In this document: positions 17,941-26,134 of the stretch, piece after piece
How positions within the stretch are numbered: position 1 is the stretch's first letter
Layout of the letters: each line of letters opens with the position of its first letter
Source of the DNA: Campylobacter concisus
GTDB taxonomy: Bacteria > Campylobacterota > Campylobacteria > Campylobacterales > Campylobacteraceae
Direction: 5' to 3'
Assembly (NCBI RefSeq): GCF_015679985.1
Contig: NZ_CP049239.1
Location: forward strand, 124,001-188,000
Length of the DNA: 64,000 bases
Position numbers and translations under genes: made by a program
Notes under the pieces: generated by a model
Database searches by the model: none
What the model was told of the DNA's origin: nothing
The model's input: only the letters and a program-made list of their open reading frames with translations

Positions 17941-18302
17941 CTAGATCCATTTATATCCTATTGCCACGCACCAAAGCGCGCCACATAAGAAATTTGCGAT
18001 CATCACAGCTGCACTTCCTGCATCTTTTGCCGCCTTTGCTAGGGCGTGATAGTCTGGGCTTGCAAGATCAGTTACTCGCTCTAAGCCTGAGTTTAGGCAC
18101 TCGCAAACTAGCACAAATGCCATGCTAAATATCAAAAATATATTAAAAACAAGGCCAAAATTCCAAAAAATAGCGATAGTGTTGCTAATAAAAATATGCA
18201 AATTTCTATTCGAAAGCTCTTTTCATTTTTAAAAATTTCAGCCAAACCCTCTCTTGCATAGTCAAAATTTTTAAAAAATTTATACTCTGGCTGGTTTCTC
18301 AT
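17941..18302 (-). pseudogene. dgkA: Diacylglycerol kinase, interrupted by a one-base frameshift
   Basis: DgkA phosphorylates diacylglycerol in the inner membrane, recycling lipid from LPS and glycan modification. The start is the ATG at 18302 with AAGGAAAA upstream. The first frame gives MRNQPEYKFFKNFDYAREGL through FRIEICIFLLATLSLFF, then leaves the family pattern and stops near 18132. The rest of the enzyme, with the catalytic CECLNSGLERVTDL segment and AKDAGSAAVMIAN, is in the -1 frame. The frames join at a run of six A on the plus strand (18165-18170); seven would restore a continuous protein of about 120 residues. Either a real or phase-variable loss, or a sequencing error. Confidence 0.85.
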
Positions 18303-18355
18303 AATTTTCCTTTTTGCGATTTTTGGCATAATTATAATTAAAAAAAGGATGAAAT

Positions 18356-19114
18356 TTGAAACTTATTAGCTGGAATGTAAATGGCCTTAGAGCACTTGTA
18401 ACAAAAGATGGTTTTGCATGGCTTACGGAGCAAAAGCCTGATTTCTTAGCGCTTCAAGAGATTAAAGTCAAAGAAAGTGATGTGCCAAAAGAAATTTATA
18501 ACCTTGGCTTTAAAGATATCAGTGTAAATTCAGGCGAGAGGGCCGGATACTCTGGCGTGATGAGCCTAGCAAATTTTGACATTTCTACACAAAAGGCAGC
18601 TTTTTTCGACGACACGGAGGGGCGTGTTTTGGAACATAGATTTGGCAATATCGTGCTTTTTAATATCTATTTTCCAAACGGACAAAAGGATGACGAGCGC
18701 CTAGCCTATAAAATGGACTTTTACGAGAAATTTCTAGCTTACTGCAAAGAACTTGTAAAAAGCGGTAAAGAGGTGATATTTTGTGGCGATGTAAATACTG
18801 CTCACCGTGAGATCGACCTTAAAAATCCAAAGGCAAATGCCAAAACTTCTGGCTTTTTGCCTATTGAGCGAGCATGGATAGATGAGGTGCTAAAAAATGG
18901 CTTTATAGATACTTTTAGAACTATAAATGGCGACGTAGCGGACGCTTACTCGTGGTGGAGCTATCGCTTTAATGCAAGGGCTAAAAATATCGGCTGGAGG
19001 ATTGATTATTTCTTTATTTCACAAGGATTAAAAGATAGGCTAAAAGACGCATTTATCTTGCCAGATATTACAGGCAGCGATCACTGCCCGGTTGGCATAG
19101 ATATAGAAATTTAG
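18356..19114 (+). CDS. xth: Exodeoxyribonuclease III / AP endonuclease
   Basis: Cleaves DNA at abasic sites and degrades duplex ends 3' to 5'. The 252-residue protein starts at a TTG with AAAAAGGATG upstream, giving MKLISWNVNGLRA, the family N-terminus. Other active-site motifs are LQEIKVKE (catalytic Glu), CGDVNTAHREIDL (Asp and Asn), SWWSYR and the C-terminal GSDHCPVGIDI with the catalytic His. It diverges from dgkA with 53 bases between the starts. Confidence 0.96.
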   Translation: MKLISWNVNGLRALVTKDGFAWLTEQKPDFLALQEIKVKESDVPKEIYNLGFKDISVNSGERAGYSGVMSLANFDISTQKAAFFDDTEGRVLEHRFGNIVLFNIYFPNGQKDDERLAYKMDFYEKFLAYCKELVKSGKEVIFCGDVNTAHREIDLKNPKANAKTSGFLPIERAWIDEVLKNGFIDTFRTINGDVADAYSWWSYRFNARAKNIGWRIDYFFISQGLKDRLKDAFILPDITGSDHCPVGIDIEI

Positions 19115-19117
19115 CCA

Positions 19118-21538
19118 CTATTCCATTCTGCGAGGCTTGCCCAGTAAGAAACCTTGTGCGTAAGGTATTCCAAAATTTTTGATTTGGTTTAAAATTTCTT
19201 CCGAACTTGCAAACTCGGCTACTATTTTGTAGCCTTGTTTTTTAGCAAAGCTTACGATAGTTTCTACTAGAACTCTAGCATTTTCATCAAATGGAAGCTT
19301 TTTGATTATCGAGCCATCTATCTTTATGGTGTCTATATCAAGCTCCAAAATTCGGTAATAGTTTGAGTATCCTGAGCCAAAGTCATCAATCGAAATTTTA
19401 CATCCATAGCCCTTGACGCGTTTTATGAAAGAATTTACCGCAACATAGTCGCTAAGCTCTTCGCTCTCTAGCATTTCAAAACAAATTTTATTAGGATCTT
19501 TGCACTCGTTTAGCTTGCTCTCTATAAGCTCTCTCATACTAGCATCAGCAATATCGGTAATTGATAAATTTATCGAGAACATATAATCTGGATATCTTTT
19601 AGCTAAATCAAACGCAAGACTTATCACCTTTTTGGTTATTTGCGGATATAGTTGTGTTTTCATGGCAATATCTAAAAATTCGCCCGGATAGTGTATCTTT
19701 CCATTTTGATCGATTATACGAACCAAAACTTCATAATACTTTGCTTCAGTCTCATTTTCTTCTAAGTTAAAGATACCTTGTGCTTCTACGATGACTCTAT
19801 CGTTTTCTAACGCATCTTCGATTAGCTGAACTGCCAGCTGGTTTTTGTGATATTTCATCTCAATGGCGTCATTTTCTAGATAGTAGTAAATATTGCTACC
19901 ATTTTCTATTGCGAGCTGATTTGCAAGGACTGATTGCATTAGGCGGTTGGTTTGTGGGGTATCGTTTGGCAATGAAACACCAAATACTATCTTTATGCCT
20001 GGCAAGTTTTCAAATTTTTCATCAATAGCGATATTTATCCTATTTGAGCCAAAATATTCTCTAATATACTCAATATCTTTTACGATATTATCGCCTTCAT
20101 ACCATATATAAAATGCGTCATCTTGAAATCTAAATAGCTTTGCTTTTATCTCAGAAGTATCTATACAAAGCTTTAGTGTATCAGCTACTGCTTTTAGCAT
20201 TGCATCGATAATCTTAGTTTGATAAAAGAATCTTAAAATTTTAAAATTCTTAATGCTTAAGCAAATGAGCACTCCATCTTTTTGTGCGTCTAAAATTTCA
20301 GTTAAAGCAAAGTAGTTACCAAAGCCTGTTAGCTTATCGATTGAAGATTGTATTTTTATTTGTTCATTTTTTTGAGTTAGTTCATTTAGTATTAGCGTCT
20401 CTTTAGTCCTATCAAGTTTTACCGCTATATAGCCCTCAAATTTATTTTTAAAGAAAAATGGTGAAAATTTTACCTTTTCATATAAAAAATTACCGTTTTT
20501 TGTTCTGCTTATAAGCTCATCGCTCTCCCAAGGTAGAGATTTTTGCACAGCCTCTTTTATGGATTCATAAAAGCTTTGCGGGTGCATATATGATTTTAGT
20601 ATTCTAGGGTTTTTGCCTATTACTTCTTTTAGCTTGTAGCCAGTTTTTTCTTCAAAGGTTTTATTTACGTATGAAATTCTATTGTATTTATCGCAATAGA
20701 TAATAGAGCTATGATCGTTTTCGACTGTCGTTCTTAGGAGTTTTATCTGTCTTAAACGCTCTGAGGCCATTTTAATTTGATAGAGACCAAATGAACAAAA
20801 TATTATAAATGTAATCAAGCAAATTCTCTGAGCTATTTTTGCCTTATTCACCTCATCAGAGTGAAATTCTAGGATTTTGTTTCTAAAATTTTCTATTAGA
20901 TTATCAAGATGTAGCTCTTTTGCACTATTTGAGATTGTACGTAATGTTTTTGTAGCTTGAGCTGCATAAAGTATCTTGTCTAATACATTTTGAGCTTTTT
21001 GGTTATCTTTATACTCGTTTTTATACATTTTTATTTGCTTTGAAATATCATCTATTGCTTCAGGACTAAGCATCAAAGCACCTTTTATCGCATAAAATAT
21101 AGGCTCAAGCTTATTTGAAAGTGCGAGATTTTGTATTTCATATTGACTTATTTGGATATAAGAATCTATAGATGAGTTTACATAAGCTGATCTTTGTAAA
21201 AAAAATACTTTTTTACTAAATACATCTCTTATGTTTTGTAGGTCTTTTTTTATTTCATTTTGATGAAATAACAACATCTCATCACTAAGTATTGAAAGGT
21301 TGCTTAAATTTGTATCAAAAGAATTTATGTCAGCATTGAGTTTGTCGTAGTTTGAGATATCATAAATATTATTCAAAGAAAAAGTTATCTCATTGTCTAT
21401 AAATTTTAGATTTAAAATCCCGTCATCAAATTTATGAGCTGCACCAATAGCTATATTTGCTTTATATATAAAAAACGCACTAATGAAAAATATAGCTGTT
21501 AAGACGCTAAGTATGGTTTTTATTCGTTTAGTACTCAT
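19118..21538 (-). CDS. Membrane-bound PAS-(degenerate GGDEF)-EAL signalling protein
   Basis: The 806-residue protein probably degrades cyclic di-GMP. Order: membrane helix 8-28, periplasmic helical sensor 29-237, membrane helix 238-255, PAS domain about 265-380 (YCDKYNRISYVNKTFEEKTG), GGDEF-like domain about 400-545 and EAL domain about 560-806. The GGDEF signature is replaced by FQDDAF at 470-475, so cyclase activity is unlikely. The EAL domain keeps the key residues: EVL at 603-605 in place of EAL, SINLS, FEMLESE, DDFGSGYS at 718-725 and QGFLLGKP. Its ATG lies inside the end of the dihaem cytochrome gene (11-base overlap), so the two are co-expressed. Confidence 0.88.
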   Translation of the reverse strand: MSTKRIKTILSVLTAIFFISAFFIYKANIAIGAAHKFDDGILNLKFIDNEITFSLNNIYDISNYDKLNADINSFDTNLSNLSILSDEMLLFHQNEIKKDLQNIRDVFSKKVFFLQRSAYVNSSIDSYIQISQYEIQNLALSNKLEPIFYAIKGALMLSPEAIDDISKQIKMYKNEYKDNQKAQNVLDKILYAAQATKTLRTISNSAKELHLDNLIENFRNKILEFHSDEVNKAKIAQRICLITFIIFCSFGLYQIKMASERLRQIKLLRTTVENDHSSIIYCDKYNRISYVNKTFEEKTGYKLKEVIGKNPRILKSYMHPQSFYESIKEAVQKSLPWESDELISRTKNGNFLYEKVKFSPFFFKNKFEGYIAVKLDRTKETLILNELTQKNEQIKIQSSIDKLTGFGNYFALTEILDAQKDGVLICLSIKNFKILRFFYQTKIIDAMLKAVADTLKLCIDTSEIKAKLFRFQDDAFYIWYEGDNIVKDIEYIREYFGSNRINIAIDEKFENLPGIKIVFGVSLPNDTPQTNRLMQSVLANQLAIENGSNIYYYLENDAIEMKYHKNQLAVQLIEDALENDRVIVEAQGIFNLEENETEAKYYEVLVRIIDQNGKIHYPGEFLDIAMKTQLYPQITKKVISLAFDLAKRYPDYMFSINLSITDIADASMRELIESKLNECKDPNKICFEMLESEELSDYVAVNSFIKRVKGYGCKISIDDFGSGYSNYYRILELDIDTIKIDGSIIKKLPFDENARVLVETIVSFAKKQGYKIVAEFASSEEILNQIKNFGIPYAQGFLLGKPRRME

Positions 21539-22400
21539 TTAGTATCCTAGGCTTTTTACCATTTAATGTCAGAAAAAATGAGTATAAAGCATCAATTTCA
21601 TCTTTGCTAAGAATGTATCCTAGCTGGTAGTTACCAATAAAGCTTATAGCCTCTTTTAGATCGTTTATCTCTCCATGAGATAAATATGGAGCAGTTTTTG
21701 TAATATTTCTTAGTGATGGTACTCTTCTTAATCTTTTGCTTGTATCTAAGGCAGAAATTCTTTCTCGGCCAATATCTTGTGTCAAATTTCCTCCCAAATT
21801 TCTACCATTATGACAAGCGGCACAGCCTATATTATTGAATATCTCAAATCCTTTCTTTGCGCTATCATCTATGGCATTGTTATCACCTGATATAAAACGA
21901 TCAAATGGCGAATCAACACTTAAGACTGCCTTTTCAAACTCAGCTATTGCATCTGCAATATTATCAAAATTAATGCCGTCATTATAAATTTTTTTAAATA
22001 AAATTTTGTACTCAGAGATGTTATTTACAGAATCCACTATCTTGTCGTTATCCGAGTTTAGTTCTATTCTAGAAGTTATGGACTCTTTTACTTGATCTTT
22101 TAAATTGCTAATCTTTGCATCGCTATAAAATAGATAGTTTGCTGCAGCATTTAATATGGTTGGAGGATTTAAAGTGCCTTTTTCCATGCTATCTTGGTTG
22201 CTTCCACTTAAATTCCAATACAGGTTGTGACAAGTTTGGCAAGAGTAGTTTTCATTTGGGCTTAGTCTTTTGTCAAAAAAGAGTTTTTTACCAAGCAGAG
22301 CCTTTTCTTCATTATATTTTACTACCGTGAGAGGTTTGTAGGATTCATATTTACAAAATGAAATCGTGATGATAAATAGAAAAAGTATAACGCCCTTCAT
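21528..22400 (-). CDS. Dihaem cytochrome c peroxidase/MauG-family protein
   Basis: The 290-residue protein has a signal peptide (about residues 1-19) and two c-type haem sites, CQTCH at 54-58 and CAACH at 193-197, with the LGKKLFFDKRLSPNENYSC lead-in typical of bacterial cytochrome c peroxidases and MauG. It acts in the periplasm, either reducing peroxide with electrons from cytochrome c or oxidising a protein partner. It lacks part of the usual length of about 320-340 and is not a close copy of the standard Campylobacter peroxidases. It overlaps the EAL gene by 11 bases. Confidence 0.85.
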   Translation of the reverse strand: MKGVILFLFIITISFCKYESYKPLTVVKYNEEKALLGKKLFFDKRLSPNENYSCQTCHNLYWNLSGSNQDSMEKGTLNPPTILNAAANYLFYSDAKISNLKDQVKESITSRIELNSDNDKIVDSVNNISEYKILFKKIYNDGINFDNIADAIAEFEKAVLSVDSPFDRFISGDNNAIDDSAKKGFEIFNNIGCAACHNGRNLGGNLTQDIGRERISALDTSKRLRRVPSLRNITKTAPYLSHGEINDLKEAISFIGNYQLGYILSKDEIDALYSFFLTLNGKKPRILNEY

Positions 22401-22491
22401 AACGCCCCTAATTTTTAATTTTCTTTTTTATATCGGCAAATTTTTGATTTTTTATATAGTACGTTATTTTATTGTTTTTTGAAATTTATGA

Positions 22492-22534
22492 TACAATTCG
22501 CTCGATTTAGAAAATATTTATATTTCAGGGAGGA
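22492..22534 (+). promoter_or_regulatory. -10 box and strong Shine-Dalgarno of the pilin gene
   Basis: TACAAT at 22492-22497 is a plausible -10 element. AGGGAGGAG just before 22540 is an unusually complete Shine-Dalgarno for this genome, seven bases from the ATG, and predicts high translation of the pilin-like gene. Confidence 0.55.
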
Positions 22535-22540
22535 GAAGTC

Positions 22541-22978
22541 ATGAAAAAAGGCTTTACGATGATTGAGTTGATCTTCGTGATCGTTATATTGGGCATATTA
22601 GCTGCGGTTGCTATACCAAAATTAGCTGCAACAAGGGATGATGCAGAGATAGCAAAAACTGCTACAAATATACAAACACTTATTTCGGACTTGGGTTCTT
22701 ACTATACTTCACAAGGCGAATTTGCTTCTGGTGCAGATGCTGTTAAGAAGATGTCGAATGTTAAAAATCCAGTAAATGCAAAAAATGATAAATGCCTAGA
22801 AGTAGGTACAGGAAACAATACTAATGGAGAGATAGGCATCACCATAAAAACAGATGGCCTTTGCAAACAAGTTTGGGAATTACCTGGCTTGGCAGATGTT
22901 AAAGCTCTAGTCGAAAGTAGCGACAATAAGACAGCTAATACGCTTAAATTTGGCGGTATGGGCATAAAATATAAATAA
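22541..22978 (+). CDS. Type II secretion/type IV pilus pseudopilin-like protein
   Basis: The 145-residue protein has a class III leader MKKG followed by FTMIELIFVIVILGILAAVA, with the prepilin peptidase cut after Gly4 and the Glu at mature position 5. The rest is a globular domain with two cysteines (in NDKCLEV and DGLCKQV) that may form a loop. It resembles PulG/GspG-type pseudopilins but lacks their calcium site, and no other secretion or pilus gene is nearby, so it is an orphan that must use an assembly machine elsewhere on the chromosome. A terminator follows. Confidence 0.9.
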   Translation: MKKGFTMIELIFVIVILGILAAVAIPKLAATRDDAEIAKTATNIQTLISDLGSYYTSQGEFASGADAVKKMSNVKNPVNAKNDKCLEVGTGNNTNGEIGITIKTDGLCKQVWELPGLADVKALVESSDNKTANTLKFGGMGIKYK

Positions 22979-22985
22979 AATTTTT

Positions 22986-23005
22986 AGCAAGGTATTTTCC
23001 TTGCT
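22986..23005 (+). terminator. Rho-independent terminator of the pilin gene
   Basis: AGCAAGG (22986-22992) and CCTTGCT (22999-23005) form a perfect 7-bp stem with a 6-base loop, 8 bases after the stop codon, followed by TTTATG. Confidence 0.75.
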
Positions 23006-23228
23006 TTTATGATATTTGGCCTACTAAATTTTTTAATATAACAAAGACTGATAGAAATACAAATTTTTTACACAAATAATTTATATACATAAAAATAAGC
23101 TTTCTAAGATTTAATGCGTTGCCAAAAAGTATCAATCCTAACTTATGCTAATAGGTAATGGCCTTTTATTAAATTTAATTGATTTTATCCTTTACAAATT
23201 TTAAAGATAAAAAACGTAAAATCAAACC

Positions 23229-24560
23229 ATGGATTTACTAAAAGACCCGTTAAACAAGCTCATCATCTCGCTCTCACTTCCAGCTGGCACCGCAATGATG
23301 TTTAATACTCTTTATAACGTCACCGGCACATTTTTTGCAGCAAAAATTTCTACCCTTGCCGTAGCTGGTATGGCTATGAGCTTTTTGCTTTATCTAAGTA
23401 TTGTAGGCATTGGGCTTGGTTTTGGCTCAGCACTAACTGCGCTAATAGGTAATAGCCTTGGAGCAGGAAAGATAAAAATGGCTAAATTTTATGCGGCAAA
23501 TGGAGTTATCTTTGTGCTAGTATTTGCTATTTTTATGGGATTTTGTGGCTATTTTTTAGCACCAAATTTACTCACTTTTTTAGGAGCTGATCATCACTAT
23601 TTAAAAGAGGCGCTTGATTACGCAGGTGTTATCTTTCTTGCTGCACCATTTTTCTTGATTATCAAATCTCTAAACGGCGTGCTTGTGGCACTTGGAGATA
23701 CAAAAAGTTACCGCGATTGGCTATTTTATGGCCTTTTTATTAACGCATTTTTTTGCTACTTTTTTGCATTCATTTTGGATCTTGGTGTAAAAGGGCTTGC
23801 TCTAGCAACAGCGAGTGTTCAGCTTTTGGGCATGATCTACCTTTTTGTAAAAGTTAAAAAGGCTAAGATGATCGAGCCAAGAAATTTAAGCTATTTTGTG
23901 CCAAATTTTAGCATTTGGGTAAAGATTACAAAACAAGCTCTACCGGCTTGTTTGAACTATCTATCGATGTCGCTTGGCTCACTTGTGCTTTTAAAATTTA
24001 TAAGCTACTATGGTGTAAATGCTGTAGCGGGGTACGGTATAGCCTTAAGGATAGAGCAAATTTTGGTATTACCGACCATTGGTATGGCTGCAGCAGTTTT
24101 AAGTATCGTTTCAAGAAACTATGGCGCTAAAAATTTTAAAAGAGCTAAACAATGCTATAAAATTTCGCTTCTTTTTTTACTTATTTATTGTGCATTTGCT
24201 TGCGTTTTTATTAGATTTTTTGGTGAAGATATGATAAGAATTTTTGATGATACGCCGGCAGTTTTGGAGATAGCAGGGCTTTATCTTGGTATAAATTCTC
24301 TTGCTTACGTAGCTTATGGCACGATAAATGTCTCAGGCAGCACTCTTCAGGCCATAAAACGTCCAGTGGCTATCTTTTTGCTAAATGGATTTAGGCAATT
24401 TGTACTTCAAGGATCACTTTTTTACGCGGTAGTTTTCTATTTTGGTCTTGAGATAAAATTTATATGGCTGGCTCTATTTTTTAGTGTCTATCTCACAGCC
24501 ATTTGCTTCGTCTTTTGGACGCTTCATCAGTTAAGAATGGCTACTGACGTAAGCTTTTAA
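23229..24560 (+). CDS. MATE-family multidrug efflux transporter
   Basis: The 443-residue protein has about 12 membrane helices in two homologous halves and matches the MATE (DinF/NorM) sodium- or proton-driven drug exporters. The N-terminal LIISLSLPAGTAMMFNTLYNVTGTFF segment with the conserved Pro and the GFGSALTALIGNSLGAGK loop are typical. Substrates cannot be read. Its 3' end overlaps the 3' end of znuB by 20 bases (convergent). Confidence 0.9.
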   Translation: MDLLKDPLNKLIISLSLPAGTAMMFNTLYNVTGTFFAAKISTLAVAGMAMSFLLYLSIVGIGLGFGSALTALIGNSLGAGKIKMAKFYAANGVIFVLVFAIFMGFCGYFLAPNLLTFLGADHHYLKEALDYAGVIFLAAPFFLIIKSLNGVLVALGDTKSYRDWLFYGLFINAFFCYFFAFILDLGVKGLALATASVQLLGMIYLFVKVKKAKMIEPRNLSYFVPNFSIWVKITKQALPACLNYLSMSLGSLVLLKFISYYGVNAVAGYGIALRIEQILVLPTIGMAAAVLSIVSRNYGAKNFKRAKQCYKISLLFLLIYCAFACVFIRFFGEDMIRIFDDTPAVLEIAGLYLGINSLAYVAYGTINVSGSTLQAIKRPVAIFLLNGFRQFVLQGSLFYAVVFYFGLEIKFIWLALFFSVYLTAICFVFWTLHQLRMATDVSF

Positions 24561-25347
24561 ATTTAAAACAAAAAGCAAAAAAGCAAAGTGAAGCAACTAA
24601 GATTATGCTAGCTCCGCCTGTTAGGTTAAAATAAAAGCTAATAAATAGACCACTAAAGCAAAAAACGACTGAAAAGATAGTAGAGATTAGCATCATCAGC
24701 CCCAGTCTTTTGGCAAAAATTTGTGCTAAATATGGCGGTATAGTAAGAAGAGCGATGACTAGAATCAGCCCAACAACACGAATCGTAGCCACCACACAAA
24801 GCGCCATCATGCACACTAATAAATAGTGAAAAAATGTTGTATTTACGCCGCGCAACTTTGCAAACTCTGCATCAAAGCTAATAGCTACAAATTGACGATA
24901 AAAAAGGGCAATGAGTGCTAAAAATAAAATATCTAAAATACTCATAAATGTTATATCTTGCCCGCTCACTGCTAAGATAGAACCAAAAAGATAATTCATA
25001 AGATCGGCATTGTATCCCGGAGTTAAATCGATAAAAATGATACCAATAGCCATGCCAAATGCCCAAATAGCGCCGATAACTGAGTCGATGTTGGTTTTAT
25101 CTTTTAGTGTGATAGTGGCGATTACGAGAGCTAAAAAGAGTGAAAATATGCTAGCTCCAAGAAGTGGTTCAAGCGAGAAGAAAAAGGCAAGTCCTATGCC
25201 GCCATATGCTCCGTGCGCGATACCGCCAGCGATAAAAGTCATTTTATTTATAACAACGAGCGAGCCTATGAGCCCACAAATGATACTAACTAAAATGCCA
25301 GCAATAAAGGCATTTTGCATAAAATTTAACTCTAAAATTTCACTCAT
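24541..25347 (-). CDS. znuB: Zinc (metal) ABC transporter permease
   Basis: This 268-residue integral membrane protein is of the ABC-3 family, with about eight helices. MQNAFIAGILVSIICGLIGSLVVINKM and the HGAYGGIGLAFFF loop are characteristic. It forms the channel of the metal importer with the ATPase encoded just upstream (one base apart). Membership of a locus with ZnuA and a Fur-family regulator favours zinc over manganese. Confidence 0.9.
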   Translation of the reverse strand: MSEILELNFMQNAFIAGILVSIICGLIGSLVVINKMTFIAGGIAHGAYGGIGLAFFFSLEPLLGASIFSLFLALVIATITLKDKTNIDSVIGAIWAFGMAIGIIFIDLTPGYNADLMNYLFGSILAVSGQDITFMSILDILFLALIALFYRQFVAISFDAEFAKLRGVNTTFFHYLLVCMMALCVVATIRVVGLILVIALLTIPPYLAQIFAKRLGLMMLISTIFSVVFCFSGLFISFYFNLTGGASIILVASLCFFAFCFKFKSLRQ

Positions 25348-25348
25348 T

Positions 25349-26134
25349 TTATTTCTTTAGCTTAAAAACATTACTTTTGATTTTGCACTCACATTCACCA
25401 AGTGCGATCTCGACGTCGCAAAAATGGCTATGAGATTTTGCTAAATGCTCTATAAATTCTCTTTTTGCAGTATCTTCATGAGTTTTATGAATATGTAAAT
25501 TTTTACTCACGTAGGCGATTTTTGTAGCATAATTTAGCACGATATTTAGATCGTGACTTACCAAAACTACGCCAACACCACTTACATTTATATTTTTTAA
25601 AATTTCATAAATTTCAGCCTGACCCTTTGTGTCGATGCTAGCTGTTGGCTCGTCTAAAACGAGGACCTTTGCATTTGCACAAAGCGCTCTTGCGATATAT
25701 ACACGCTGTCTTTGGCCACCGCTTAGCTCACCAATTCTAGCGCTTGCAAATTCTTTCATGCCAACTTTCTCAAGGGCACCAAGAGCCATTTGTTTCTCAT
25801 CTCGCGAGTAAAAACCAAAAATTTTTTTGTCTATTAGCCCCATTAAAACTACTTCTAAAACCATCATCGGAAAGCTTTGATTTGAGAGAAAATTTTGAGG
25901 CACATAGCCTATAAATTTACTGACCTCGCTTGGCTCTTTTCCAAAGAGCTTTATCTCACCACTTTGAGGCTTGAGTAGCCCTAGGATAAGCTTTAAAAGT
26001 GTGCTTTTGCCACCACCATTTGGACCGATGATAGCTAAAAACTCATCGCTACTATAATCTAAATTGATACCTTCTAAAACCACTTGCTTATCGTAGCTAA
26101 AGTTTAAATTTCTAATTTTTATAATTTCTTTCAA
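25349..26134 (-). CDS. znuC: Zinc ABC transporter ATP-binding protein
   Basis: The ATPase of the zinc importer. Walker A GPNGGGKST, Q-loop GYVPQNF, signature LSGGQRQRVYIARAL, Walker B VLVLDEPTAS and the switch His in VSHDL are all present. The start is taken as TTG at 26134 (MKEIIKIRNLNF), giving 261 residues. That TTG overlaps the TGA of the upstream gene in TTGA, and a longer frame would enter the neighbour and add non-family sequence. A cysteine/glutamate C-terminal tail (ECECK) may bind metal. Confidence 0.9.
   Translation of the reverse strand: MKEIIKIRNLNFSYDKQVVLEGINLDYSSDEFLAIIGPNGGGKSTLLKLILGLLKPQSGEIKLFGKEPSEVSKFIGYVPQNFLSNQSFPMMVLEVVLMGLIDKKIFGFYSRDEKQMALGALEKVGMKEFASARIGELSGGQRQRVYIARALCANAKVLVLDEPTASIDTKGQAEIYEILKNINVSGVGVVLVSHDLNIVLNYATKIAYVSKNLHIHKTHEDTAKREFIEHLAKSHSHFCDVEIALGECECKIKSNVFKLKK

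Noticed and set aside
18138-18175. Programmed -1 frameshifting to make DgkA
   Set aside because: The sequence A-TTT-TTT-G allows slippage of only one tRNA, no stimulatory hairpin is evident, and a simple one-base loss explains the data.
18132-18329. dgkA as two separate small genes
   Set aside because: The two frames form one known enzyme when joined at the homopolymer, and the downstream part has no ribosome binding site.
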